Assembly: GCA_016930895.1 (NCBI GenBank)
Contig: JAFGFV010000406.1
Coordinates: forward strand, 1-7,466
Direction: 5' to 3'
Source of the DNA: Spirochaetales bacterium
GTDB taxonomy: Bacteria; Spirochaetota; Spirochaetia; SZUA-6; DRHE01
Length of the DNA: 7,466 nt
The notes below the pieces were generated by a model that made no database searches, had not been told where the DNA came from, and saw only the letters and a list, made by a program, of their open reading frames with translations. The translations under genes were made by a program, and so were the position numbers. How positions within the stretch are numbered: position 1 is the stretch's first letter; the number at the start of each line of letters is the position of its first letter. Shown here piece after piece: positions 1 through 6,382 of this stretch.

Positions 1-751
1 GCAGCCCTATCAGGCGCTTGATCGCCTCGGAGGTCCGGCCCTTGGCCAGAGCCTCCAGGGTCTTGCCGAGCAGCACCAGGGTGATGATGATGGCCGAGGC
101 CTCGAAGTACAGGGCCGGCATCTCCCCGGGAGCGGTGGGCCGAAAGAAGCCGTTGAAGACGCTGAAGGCATAGGCGGCCGTGGTACCGAGGGCCACCAGC
201 ACGTCCATACCGGGGCTTCCGGCGCGAATGCTCCGGAAAGCGTGGCGGTAGAAGCGCAAGCCGATGCCGAACTGCACGGGCGTCGCCAGGACCAACTGGA
301 CCCACGGCAGCATCAAGAATCCCAGGGCCTCGATGCGGAACAGGTGCGCTATCATGGCCACCAGAAGCGGCAGGCTCAGAGCAGCCGAAATGATGAAGCT
401 GCGCCGCAAACGGCTGAACTCCCGCTGCCGCAGCTCACGCTCCCGGTCAGGCAGCTCCTCCTCCACCACTTCCGCGCCGTACCCTGCCTCCTGCACCGCC
501 CGAACCAGGGCGCTGAGATCCGCACCGTCGGGGCGGTAGGAGACGTCCGCCTTTTCGGTGGCCAGGTTGACCGTCGCCGAAATCACTCCGGGAATCCGCT
601 TCAGTCCCTTCTCCACGCGCAGGGCGCAGCTGGCGCAGGTCATCCCCGTGATGACCAGGGTGCGCCGTTCGCTGTCCTGCGGCGGAGCCTCAGGCCGGGC
701 GCGGACCTGTGCCTCTACCGTACCGGTTCCGCCGCTACCAGTGCCGTTCAC
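1..751 (-). CDS. copA: Heavy-metal (copper-type) P1B ATPase, N-terminal part, cut by window edge
   Basis: This is the first 250 residues of a membrane pump that uses ATP to export a soft metal, most likely Cu(I). Residues 31-97 form one HMA metal-binding domain with the motif GMTCASC (Cys39 and Cys42). Four hydrophobic segments follow at about 117-138, 146-166, 181-203 and 213-231. The stretches GSPGMDVLVALGT and YFEASAIIITLVLLGKTLE are typical of CopA-type ATPases. The start is GTG at 751: a GGGAGG ribosome site at 760-765 lies 8 bases upstream, and a promoter lies just beyond. The first 30 residues are a Gly/Thr-rich, probably disordered leader. The CPC ion-site motif, the DKTGT phosphorylation site and the ATP-binding domain lie outside the window, so copper specificity is inferred from family resemblance. 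The next gene is divergent. Confidence 0.93.
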   Translation of the reverse strand, partial: MNGTGSGGTGTVEAQVRARPEAPPQDSERRTLVITGMTCASCALRVEKGLKRIPGVISATVNLATEKADVSYRPDGADLSALVRAVQEAGYGAEVVEEELPDRERELRQREFSRLRRSFIISAALSLPLLVAMIAHLFRIEALGFLMLPWVQLVLATPVQFGIGLRFYRHAFRSIRAGSPGMDVLVALGTTAAYAFSVFNGFFRPTAPGEMPALYFEASAIIITLVLLGKTLEALAKGRTSEAIKRLIGL

Positions 752-771
752 CTTGGCTACCTCCCAACTCC

Positions 772-800
772 AAGATAGTATATATGACTTTTGCAGTCAA
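772..800 (-). promoter_or_regulatory. Promoter of the copA-type gene
   Basis: Reading on the minus strand, TTGACT (795-800) is a good -35 box. It is followed after 17 bases by TATCTT (772-777) as the -10 box. The predicted transcript starts near 765, close to the GGGAGG ribosome site. An alternative -10, TATACT at 777-782, would sit only 12 bases from the -35 box. The AT-rich patch stands out from its GC-rich surroundings. Confidence 0.6.
785..799. promoter_or_regulatory. Inverted repeat, possible metal-responsive operator
   Basis: The perfect inverted repeat TGACT-N5-AGTCA overlaps the -35 box and part of the spacer of the copA promoter. A repressor bound here would block RNA polymerase. 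It does not match the CopY consensus (TACANNTGTA) or the long CueR-type dyad that I know, so the regulator is unknown. The role is inferred from position and symmetry only. Confidence 0.4.
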
Positions 801-857
801 GAATACTCCGTCACGGCGCAGCCCCGGCGCAGTGCCGGCCGCGCCGTGCGGGCGCGC

Positions 858-887
858 TTGATTTCGCCTGCGAGCGTGCATTACCCT
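858..887 (+). promoter_or_regulatory. Weak candidate promoter for the kinase-BON gene
   Basis: TTGATT (858-863) could be a -35 box. The -10 box is poor: TTACCC at 881-886 (17-base spacer) or TACCCT at 882-887 (18-base spacer). It lies directly upstream of the GGAGGG ribosome site (895-900). GC-rich hairpins (CCGGC-N5-GCCGG at 824-838 and GCGCC-N5-GGCGC at 841-855) precede it. Confidence 0.3.
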
Positions 888-908
888 GGACTCTGGAGGG
901 CAAAGCCT

Positions 909-1739
909 ATGTCGATCGTGACCATTTCCCGCCAGAGCGGCAGCCTGGGCACCCAGACGGCCCGAGCTCTGGCCGAAGCGCTCAAGTCTCCCTTGCTCGA
1001 CAAAGAGTCCCTCGAGCGCCGCCTGGCCGAGCACGGGGTCACCAGCGCCAGCCTCGAGAAGTACGACGAGAAGCGTCCCGGCTTCTGGGAAATCTTCTCG
1101 TCGGACAGGAACCGCTACCTGCACTTCCTCAAGACCGTGATCTACGAGTTCGTGCGCGAAGGCCGGGGCGTGCTTCTGGGTAGAGGGGGCCAGGTCCTGC
1201 TGGCGGGGATTCCCGGGGTCCTGCACGTTCGGATCGTCGCTCCTTCCGAGCTCCGCTGCCGGCGCCTGCAGGAGGCCCTGGGCTGCGACGAGCGGCGGGC
1301 CGAGCAGATCCTGCGCCACGAGGACACCGACCGGGCCGGCTTCCACCGCTTCTTCTTCAACGTCAACTGGGACGACCCGCAGCTCTACGACCTGATCCTG
1401 AACACCGGCTCCCTGTCCACGGCGGCGGCCGTGGCTGTGCTGAGAAGCGCCCTCCGGGAAGGCGGAGGCAAAGAGCGGGAGCAGGAGTTCCGCCGGGTCA
1501 TGGCGGACCGCTGCCTTCAGCAGGAGGTGGAAACCCGGATCCTGTACCAGGAGAAGCTTCCGGTAAAGTTCCTGGAGGCGACGGTGCGCGACGGGGTCGT
1601 GAGCCTGGAGGGTACGGTCAACACCCGCATGGCGGTGGAGCGCTGCGGCCAGATCGCTGCGGCCGTGCCGGGAGTCAAGGAGGTCCAGAACCACCTGTAC
1701 TACAGCACGGACCTGTACGGCTACATGCCCCACGCATGA
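909..1739 (+). CDS. Cytidylate-kinase-like protein with C-terminal BON domain
   Basis: This 276-residue protein has two parts. Residues 1-180 match the cytidylate-kinase-like family (PF13189 type): a P-loop region TISRQSGSLGT near the N-terminus, the DKESLE segment after it, GRGGQ at 91-95, VLHVRIVAP at 104-112 and the LYDLILNTGSLS stretch at 159-170. Residues 200-262 form a BON domain (VRDGVVSLEGTV, then AAVPGVKEVQNHL), a fold usually linked to envelope or lipid-facing proteins. The family is expected to phosphorylate a nucleotide or related small molecule, but the substrate is unknown. No signal peptide is seen, so the protein is probably cytosolic. The ATG at 909 is chosen because GGAGGG lies 8 bases upstream and family similarity begins at residue 2. 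The frame stays open upstream to 558, but that part is non-coding in character. It is probably the first gene of an operon with the acyltransferase 46 bases downstream. Confidence 0.88.
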   Translation: MSIVTISRQSGSLGTQTARALAEALKSPLLDKESLERRLAEHGVTSASLEKYDEKRPGFWEIFSSDRNRYLHFLKTVIYEFVREGRGVLLGRGGQVLLAGIPGVLHVRIVAPSELRCRRLQEALGCDERRAEQILRHEDTDRAGFHRFFFNVNWDDPQLYDLILNTGSLSTAAAVAVLRSALREGGGKEREQEFRRVMADRCLQQEVETRILYQEKLPVKFLEATVRDGVVSLEGTVNTRMAVERCGQIAAAVPGVKEVQNHLYYSTDLYGYMPHA

Positions 1740-1785
1740 GGGGGAAGGCGCCTGTGACGCCGAACCCGTCGGGGTCGCAGCGGTC

Positions 1786-2478
1786 ATGATTACGGCCAGA
1801 CACCAGTGGTGGGCGGAGTGGGTCTTCTTCCGCTACGTGCGAGGCCTCGTGCAACGGCATTTCAACGCCCTCCGCCTGCTCGGGGAACTGCCGGAGATCG
1901 ATCCCTCGCGCCCGCTCCTGCTCGTTCCGAACCACGGCACGTGGTGGGACGGTTTCTTTGTCTACCTTCTCAACCGCCTCCTGTTCCGCCGCCAGCTGTT
2001 CCTGATGATGCTCGACGAACAGCTGGCCCGCTACCGCTTCTTCAGCCGGGTGGGGGCCTTCGGGATCCGTCCCGGGCTGCCGCGCAGCGTGGCTGAGACC
2101 CTGCGATACTCCGCCGCGCTGCTCCGCGAGCCCGGCAACGCCCTGTGCCTGTTCCCCCAGGGGGAGCTGCGCTACCACGCCCTGCGGCCTCTGGGTTACG
2201 AGCGGGGACTGGAGCGCATCCTGAAACTGAGCGGGACGACCGTGCAGCTGCTGCCGCTCGGGATCCGCTGCGAGCTGCTCGGCGAACAGAGGCCGGACGC
2301 CTTCTTCCTGGCCGACCGCTGCCACGTCCTGGACTCCGCCAGCTTTCCGGGCATGCAGTGGCTGGAGGAGGAGGAACAGCGGCTCCTGGAGCGGATGGAG
2401 CAGGCAGTCCGAAGCGGGGACGCAGGAAGGCTCCTCCTGCGCGGCAAGCTCCCCCTGGACGAACGCTGGGGGGGGTGA
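1786..2478 (+). CDS. PlsC-type lysophospholipid acyltransferase family protein
   Basis: A 230-residue enzyme of the PlsC/LPLAT superfamily, which moves an acyl chain onto a lysophospholipid or other alcohol at the inner membrane. Motif I is NHGTWWD, giving the catalytic H50-X4-D55 pair. Motif III is FPQGELR at 123-129, where a Gln replaces the Glu of the usual FPEGTR. The tail (about 190-230) is a charged helix. No clear signal peptide is present; hydrophobic stretches around 43-80 could associate with the membrane. The ATG at 1786 is the only ATG or GTG start upstream of the conserved region in this open frame. Its ribosome site is weak (GGGG about ten bases upstream), which suggests translational coupling to the kinase-BON gene. 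The acyl acceptor cannot be deduced. Related short acyltransferases act on phospholipids, carotenoid glycosides or lipid A. Confidence 0.85.
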   Translation: MITARHQWWAEWVFFRYVRGLVQRHFNALRLLGELPEIDPSRPLLLVPNHGTWWDGFFVYLLNRLLFRRQLFLMMLDEQLARYRFFSRVGAFGIRPGLPRSVAETLRYSAALLREPGNALCLFPQGELRYHALRPLGYERGLERILKLSGTTVQLLPLGIRCELLGEQRPDAFFLADRCHVLDSASFPGMQWLEEEEQRLLERMEQAVRSGDAGRLLLRGKLPLDERWGG

Positions 2479-2493
2479 ACAGGGCTCCCGGGA

Positions 2494-3279
2494 TCAGGAG
2501 GGCAGCTCGGCCAGCATCTCCCGCAGCCAGCTGTTTCCCGGATACACCTCCAGGGCGCGCTCCAGGTAGCGACGGGCCCGCGCCGGCTGCCGGCCCTCCG
2601 AGTAGGTGATGCCCAACCAGGCGTACACGGAGAAACGGTCCACCCGCTCGAGCTCCGGCTCACCCTCCAGCTCTTGCAGCAGCTCAAGGCTCCGCGCGCG
2701 GCTCCCGCCCGCGATGCCCGGCGCGTTCTTGTAGAACAGGGCCAGGGTGAGCTTAGCCTTGAGGTTTCGTGGGTCCAGGCGCAAGGCCTCCTCGGCCATC
2801 TCCCGCACCTTGAGACCGTAGGCCATCTTGTACAGCAGGCCGTTCAGGATCAGCAGCTGAGCGTAGGTGTCGGCGAGCAGACGGTAGGCCTGACTGCTCT
2901 CGACCTGGTCCAGGGACTCCAGGATCAGGTCACGGCCGACCTCGAAGCGCCGCTGCGCCTCCTCCGGGCGCCCGTCGGCCTGCTCCACGAACCCCAGGAG
3001 ATACTCCACCTCCGCCTGCCAGTATAGGCGCGGGGCGGGGCGCAGGATCCCGGCAAAGACCCTGCGGCTCTCGTCCAGCAGGCTGCGCAGGCCCGGAGAG
3101 TCCAGCGACTGGTCGAAGAAGGCGTCCGTGGCCCGGGACAGCAGCTCGCGGCCTTCGGCAAGGCTCGCCTCGGTGCCCCCGGCATCGGTTGCCGCCGCGG
3201 GAACCGCCGCGGCCCCGACCAGCAACAGGGCGAGCGCCAGAAACAGCCCCGCCGACGGATCCATCCTCAGGCGATTCAT
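2494..3279 (-). CDS. Exported TPR-repeat protein of unknown function
   Basis: A 261-residue protein with a signal peptide: basic start MNRLRM, hydrophobic core at about residues 10-28, and a probable cleavage site after the AAA at 28-30. The mature part is helical. TPR-like units are visible near 82-120 (AQRRFEVGRDL), 157-185 (AEEALRLDPRNLKAKLTLAL) and 216-250 (YAWLGITYSEG, ARARRYLERALEVYPGN). The stretch NAPGIAGG at 186-192 is a loop common in periplasmic TPR proteins. It probably acts as a protein-interaction scaffold outside the cytoplasm; no enzyme motif is seen. A longer start exists at 3300. I prefer ATG 3279 because the charged signal-peptide start begins there and the predicted promoter places transcription start near 3283. 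No Shine-Dalgarno site precedes either choice. The gene converges with the upstream acyltransferase, with 15 bases between stop codons. Confidence 0.8.
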   Translation of the reverse strand: MNRLRMDPSAGLFLALALLLVGAAAVPAAATDAGGTEASLAEGRELLSRATDAFFDQSLDSPGLRSLLDESRRVFAGILRPAPRLYWQAEVEYLLGFVEQADGRPEEAQRRFEVGRDLILESLDQVESSQAYRLLADTYAQLLILNGLLYKMAYGLKVREMAEEALRLDPRNLKAKLTLALFYKNAPGIAGGSRARSLELLQELEGEPELERVDRFSVYAWLGITYSEGRQPARARRYLERALEVYPGNSWLREMLAELPS

Positions 3280-3289
3280 CAGGACTAGG

Positions 3290-3319
3290 AGGATAAGCAT
3301 ATGCCATCGCCGGGGTCAA
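3290..3319 (-). promoter_or_regulatory. Candidate promoter of the TPR gene
   Basis: On the minus strand, TTGACC (3314-3319) is followed after 18 bases by TATCCT (3290-3295). Transcription would start near 3283, only a few bases before the ATG at 3279, so the message would be almost leaderless. Confidence 0.4.
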
Positions 3320-3348
3320 CCGCATCGCCGGGACAACGCCCCCTGCGC

Positions 3349-3377
3349 TTGACGCCCGCCGCCCTCGGGCGTATGGT
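3349..3377 (+). promoter_or_regulatory. Promoter of the acyltransferase-zinc ribbon-GRAM gene
   Basis: TTGACG (3349-3354) and TATGGT (3372-3377) are separated by exactly 17 bases. Transcription would start near 3384. A GAGGGG ribosome site (3383-3388) and the ATG at 3398 follow with good spacing. The promoter lies back to back with that of the TPR gene. Confidence 0.65.
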
Positions 3378-3397
3378 GTTTCGAGGGGACGCCACTC

Positions 3398-4696
3398 ATG
3401 TGCCAGAGACGGGACCGGCTGCGGGGATACGAGCCGGTGAACAGGTGGATCTACCTCTTCATGGACCTGTTCATGAGGCGACCCATCCAGTGGGCTCTGG
3501 GTTTCATTCCTGAGAACATCGACGTGATCCCCAAACGCGGGGCTGCGATCCTGGTGGCCAACCACGTGCATCTCATGGACCCGATCTGGATCTTCGACGC
3601 CCTCAAGCGCCCGGTCTACTGGGTCGCCACCGAGGAGCTGTTCCGCAAGCGCCTGCTGGGGTGGTTCATCCGGACCTTCGGCGCGTTTCCGAAGCGCAAG
3701 GCGGCCCACGACAACAAGACCTTCCGCAGCATGGTCAAGGCCCTCGCCAACGGCGACGTGCTCGGGATCTATCCGGAAGGTGTGCGCACGTGGGACGGCT
3801 CCAACGCTCCGCTCATCCCTACCATCGCCAGGCTGATCCGGCGCTTCAAGGTGCCCGTGTACGCCTGCCGGGTATCCGGCGGCTACCTGGCCCAGCCGCG
3901 CTGGGCGGCCCGCTCCCGGCGTATCCGCGCGCGGCTGGTGTTCAGCAAGCTGTACGACCGGGACGCCATCCCGCAGTCGGAACAGACCATCCTGGAGGAC
4001 ATCAGCCGCGCCATCGCCACCCCGGACTACCATCTCAAGGCGGAAGAGCTCGGGGGCAGGCGCTGGGGCCTGGCCGAAGGGATCGAGAAGGTGCTGTACC
4101 GCTGCCCGCACTGCGAGAGCCTCGAGTCCCTCGCCCCGCTCAAACCCCTGGCGTACAACCTGGTGGAGTGCAGGACCTGTCAGTCCCGGTGGCGCGTGGA
4201 CATCACCAGCCGCCTCACCCCGGTGGGCCAGTCGGGCCGGCCGACCGGGCCGTCGGCGACCCTGGCGGAGCTCTACGCCAGGATCAGGAGCATGCCGCTG
4301 CGGCCCATCCGCTCGAGCCTGATCCGCCTCGACGCGGACGAGAAGCTCTTCCTGGTCAGCCGGACGCATCTCCTGTACTCGCAGCGACGCTTTCCCCGGC
4401 TCCGGCTCTTTGGGCTGGGACGTGCCTTCCTGACCGACCGCCGCTTCATCTTCCGGGGGCGCCTGAAGGGCAGGGGAAGAATCCGCCTCTCCGCTTCCCT
4501 CCACGAGATGGACAGCCTCAGCATCGAGCCCGGCGACAAGCTGCACTTCGTGTACCGAGGTTTGCTGTACCGGCTGCCCTTCCGCCGCGAGAGCGCACTC
4601 AAGTGGATGGACAGCCTGCAGCGGCTGCAGAACCCGGAGCAGCAGGACGCGGCAGCGGCGGGGGCCTCATCGGGGGAGATGGCCTCGGTCGGTTAG
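3398..4696 (+). CDS. PlsC-type acyltransferase fused to zinc ribbon and GRAM/PH-like domain
   Basis: A 432-residue protein with three parts. Residues about 30-215 are a PlsC-type acyltransferase: motif I NHVHLMD (H56, D61), a conserved AFPKRKAAHDNKTFR stretch at 96-110, and motif III YPEGVR (125-130). Residues 232-268 form a four-cysteine zinc ribbon, CPHC (C236, C239) and CRTC (C258, C261). Residues about 312-410 look like a GRAM/PH-type module (FLTDRRFIFRGR, IEPGDKLHFVYRG, then an ALKWMDSLQRL helix), a fold often used for lipid binding. The enzyme presumably esterifies a lysolipid at the inner membrane, with the C-terminal part tuning membrane or partner contact. The substrate is unknown. 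Length is well above the usual 230-270 residues of single-domain PlsC proteins. The ATG at 3398 follows GAGGGG by 9 bases, and an in-frame stop lies upstream. It converges with the M1 peptidase gene. Confidence 0.87.
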   Translation: MCQRRDRLRGYEPVNRWIYLFMDLFMRRPIQWALGFIPENIDVIPKRGAAILVANHVHLMDPIWIFDALKRPVYWVATEELFRKRLLGWFIRTFGAFPKRKAAHDNKTFRSMVKALANGDVLGIYPEGVRTWDGSNAPLIPTIARLIRRFKVPVYACRVSGGYLAQPRWAARSRRIRARLVFSKLYDRDAIPQSEQTILEDISRAIATPDYHLKAEELGGRRWGLAEGIEKVLYRCPHCESLESLAPLKPLAYNLVECRTCQSRWRVDITSRLTPVGQSGRPTGPSATLAELYARIRSMPLRPIRSSLIRLDADEKLFLVSRTHLLYSQRRFPRLRLFGLGRAFLTDRRFIFRGRLKGRGRIRLSASLHEMDSLSIEPGDKLHFVYRGLLYRLPFRRESALKWMDSLQRLQNPEQQDAAAAGASSGEMASVG

Positions 4697-4707
4697 TCCG
4701 TTAGTCC
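4692..4707. repeat. Tandem 8-bp duplication holding both convergent stop codons
   Basis: GTTAGTCC occurs twice in direct tandem (4692-4699 and 4700-4707). The plus-strand acyltransferase ends with the TAG in the first copy. The minus-strand peptidase ends with the TAA in the second copy. Confidence 0.85.
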
Positions 4708-6236
4708 ACCCACTCCCGCCACAGCGGGGCCAGATCAAAGGCGCAGGTTTCCTCGGCCAGCTGGCGGAGCTCCTCCCCGTCGATGAGCCGCCACTCGTAG
4801 CGCTCCGCCAGGCGCGCCAGAAAGCCGTCGAAACGCTCCTGTCCCATGTGCAGCGACAGGGCGTGCAGGAACAGCGGCGCCCGGCCGTAGATGATCGCGC
4901 TGTACTCCCTCGGGGTGTACGCACCCACGGGCCGGCCGATAGGGATAGGCGCCCGGTCCACCAGCTCCCAGCGCTCCTCGAACTCCCGGAAGACCCCCCG
5001 GGCCCCTGCCTCGTCGCGCCGGTCCCGGTAGTACAGCCACGAAGCGTACTGGGCCAGGGACTCGTCGATCCAGGGCTCCTCCAGCTGGTCGTTGCCCACG
5101 CTCCCGTAGAACCACTGGTGCGCGAGCTCGTGGGCCAGGGTGGCTTCCAGGAGCACCCGGTGAGGGACCCCGTGCAACTCCCCTTCCAGGTCATAGAGCC
5201 GCACGGAGAGCAGGGTGATCCCCGGAAACTCCATGCCCAGCGCGCCGAAGGGTGCGGCGGCCACGGTCAGGGTCCGGAAGGGATAGGGACCGAAGCGCCT
5301 GCCGAAACTCTCCAGGGCCGCCAGGGAGGCGGACAGCACCAGGCGGGCGCCCTCCTCGCACCCCCGGGGGGCGGCGCTGCGCACCCGCACCCCCGCATGC
5401 TCCTGCTCCATGACGATGAGCTCTCGCCCCGCCGCCAGAAACAGGTCGCGGGCCGGTCCCAGGGCGAACAGCACCCGGGTGCGGCCTCCCACGCTGCGCC
5501 TGTCCAGCTCGATGCCGGGCAGAACCAGTGTCACGTCCTCGGGAGCCCAGATCTCCACCAGGTAGAAGGCCGCTTCGTTGGTCGCGAAGTCTCCGTAGCG
5601 CGGGGGCACGGGATGGTCCCAGGCCTCCAGCGCCGGAATGGTGGGGTATGCATAGGCCAGGGACAGCACCCCTTCACGGAAGCCCAGTACGCCGCGTTCC
5701 CCGGAACTGGGCGGCGGCAGCCGCAGGGTGTACTCCAGGTCGACCTCCACGTGCTCTGCGGGGGCAAGACCGCCGGGAAGCGGAACCGCGAGCAGGCTCT
5801 GCGAGCGCCGCAGCTCCGCCTGCACGGGCGCCCCGCCCACCGTGACGGAGGTAATCTCCAGAGACCCCGCGGTCAGGTTGGGGAAGCACAGGAAGGGCAC
5901 CTCTTCCAGAGCTCGAGTCTGCCGGTTGGTCAAACGCACCCTCAGGCACCCGGACGCCCCCCTCAAGTCCTCGGCCAGCTCCAGGCGCAGGTAGTAGCGC
6001 GTCGCGTGGGCCAGCTCGGGATGCTCGGCCAGCTCGTCCTCCACCCACAGCGGCCGGAACGGCGCCAGGTCTTTCGAGGCCAACTCCTCCAGGCTCTGGC
6101 ACTGCCCCCGGGCCGCCGCGACGCAGCCGAGGAGCAGCCCCAAGGCACAGATGGCCAGCAGCACCCGCCGGGCCTCGAGCCCCGCAAGCGGGCGCTGCGC
6201 CGCCGGACTGGTTCGGGACCGATACCTCGTGCCCAC
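4701..6236 (-). CDS. Compact exported M1-type zinc metallopeptidase
   Basis: A 511-residue protein of the M1 (gluzincin) aminopeptidase family, expected to cleave peptides outside the cytoplasm. The zinc site is complete: HELAH (369-373) and E392, exactly 18 residues after the second His. The GxMEN-type substrate loop is GALGMEFPG (331-339). Y450 in IIYGRAP fits the family's transition-state Tyr. Residues 75-290 form the beta-rich N-terminal domain. The protein ends soon after the catalytic domain and lacks the long helical C-terminal domain of 800-residue M1 enzymes. A hydrophobic export segment (residues 24-42) contains LLGC, a possible lipobox with Cys38, so it may be a lipoprotein. GTG at 6236 is chosen because AAAGGAGG (6247-6254) lies ten bases upstream. 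An ATG at 6266 is in frame, but its G-rich upstream stretch abuts the codon. The frame stays open to 7223 but antisense to the blaI/M56 genes. Confidence 0.87.
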   Translation of the reverse strand: MGTRYRSRTSPAAQRPLAGLEARRVLLAICALGLLLGCVAAARGQCQSLEELASKDLAPFRPLWVEDELAEHPELAHATRYYLRLELAEDLRGASGCLRVRLTNRQTRALEEVPFLCFPNLTAGSLEITSVTVGGAPVQAELRRSQSLLAVPLPGGLAPAEHVEVDLEYTLRLPPPSSGERGVLGFREGVLSLAYAYPTIPALEAWDHPVPPRYGDFATNEAAFYLVEIWAPEDVTLVLPGIELDRRSVGGRTRVLFALGPARDLFLAAGRELIVMEQEHAGVRVRSAAPRGCEEGARLVLSASLAALESFGRRFGPYPFRTLTVAAAPFGALGMEFPGITLLSVRLYDLEGELHGVPHRVLLEATLAHELAHQWFYGSVGNDQLEEPWIDESLAQYASWLYYRDRRDEAGARGVFREFEERWELVDRAPIPIGRPVGAYTPREYSAIIYGRAPLFLHALSLHMGQERFDGFLARLAERYEWRLIDGEELRQLAEETCAFDLAPLWREWVD

Positions 6237-6276
6237 GCGCCGGCATCCTCCTTTCCCCGGCACCATCCCCCCAATG

Positions 6277-6305
6277 ATTATGCACCGGTAAGCCCAAGGA
6301 GACCA
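6277..6305 (-). promoter_or_regulatory. Weak candidate promoter of the M1 peptidase gene
   Basis: On the minus strand, CATAAT (6277-6282) is a good -10 match in a GC-rich background. The best -35 with a 17-base spacer is TGGTCT (6300-6305), which is poor. Transcription would start near 6270, giving a short leader with the AAAGGAGG ribosome site. Confidence 0.35.
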
Positions 6306-6382
6306 GGAGACATGTCCAGGAGGATCGAGAACAACTCCCGACCGCCGCGGCTGTGCTCCGACCCGGCCCGCTCGGCCCAAAA

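Noticed and set aside
242..778. Plus-strand open frames in the copA region
   Set aside because: They are shadows of the minus-strand ATPase, which has clear HMA and membrane motifs.
822..856. GC-rich hairpins between copA and the kinase-BON gene
   Set aside because: Short 5-base stems without a U-tract; not a terminator and not a repeated element in the window.
558..908. Upstream extension of the kinase-BON frame
   Set aside because: It overlaps the copA gene antisense, and the true ATG at 909 has a good ribosome site and the start of family similarity.
735..1787. Long open frame of 350 codons on the minus strand across the kinase-BON gene
   Set aside because: It is antisense to a gene with clear domains, has no recognisable motifs and is expected in GC-rich DNA.
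2930..4546. Open frame of 538 codons on the minus strand
   Set aside because: It runs antisense to the acyltransferase-GRAM gene and out of frame through the TPR gene; the product has no domain pattern.
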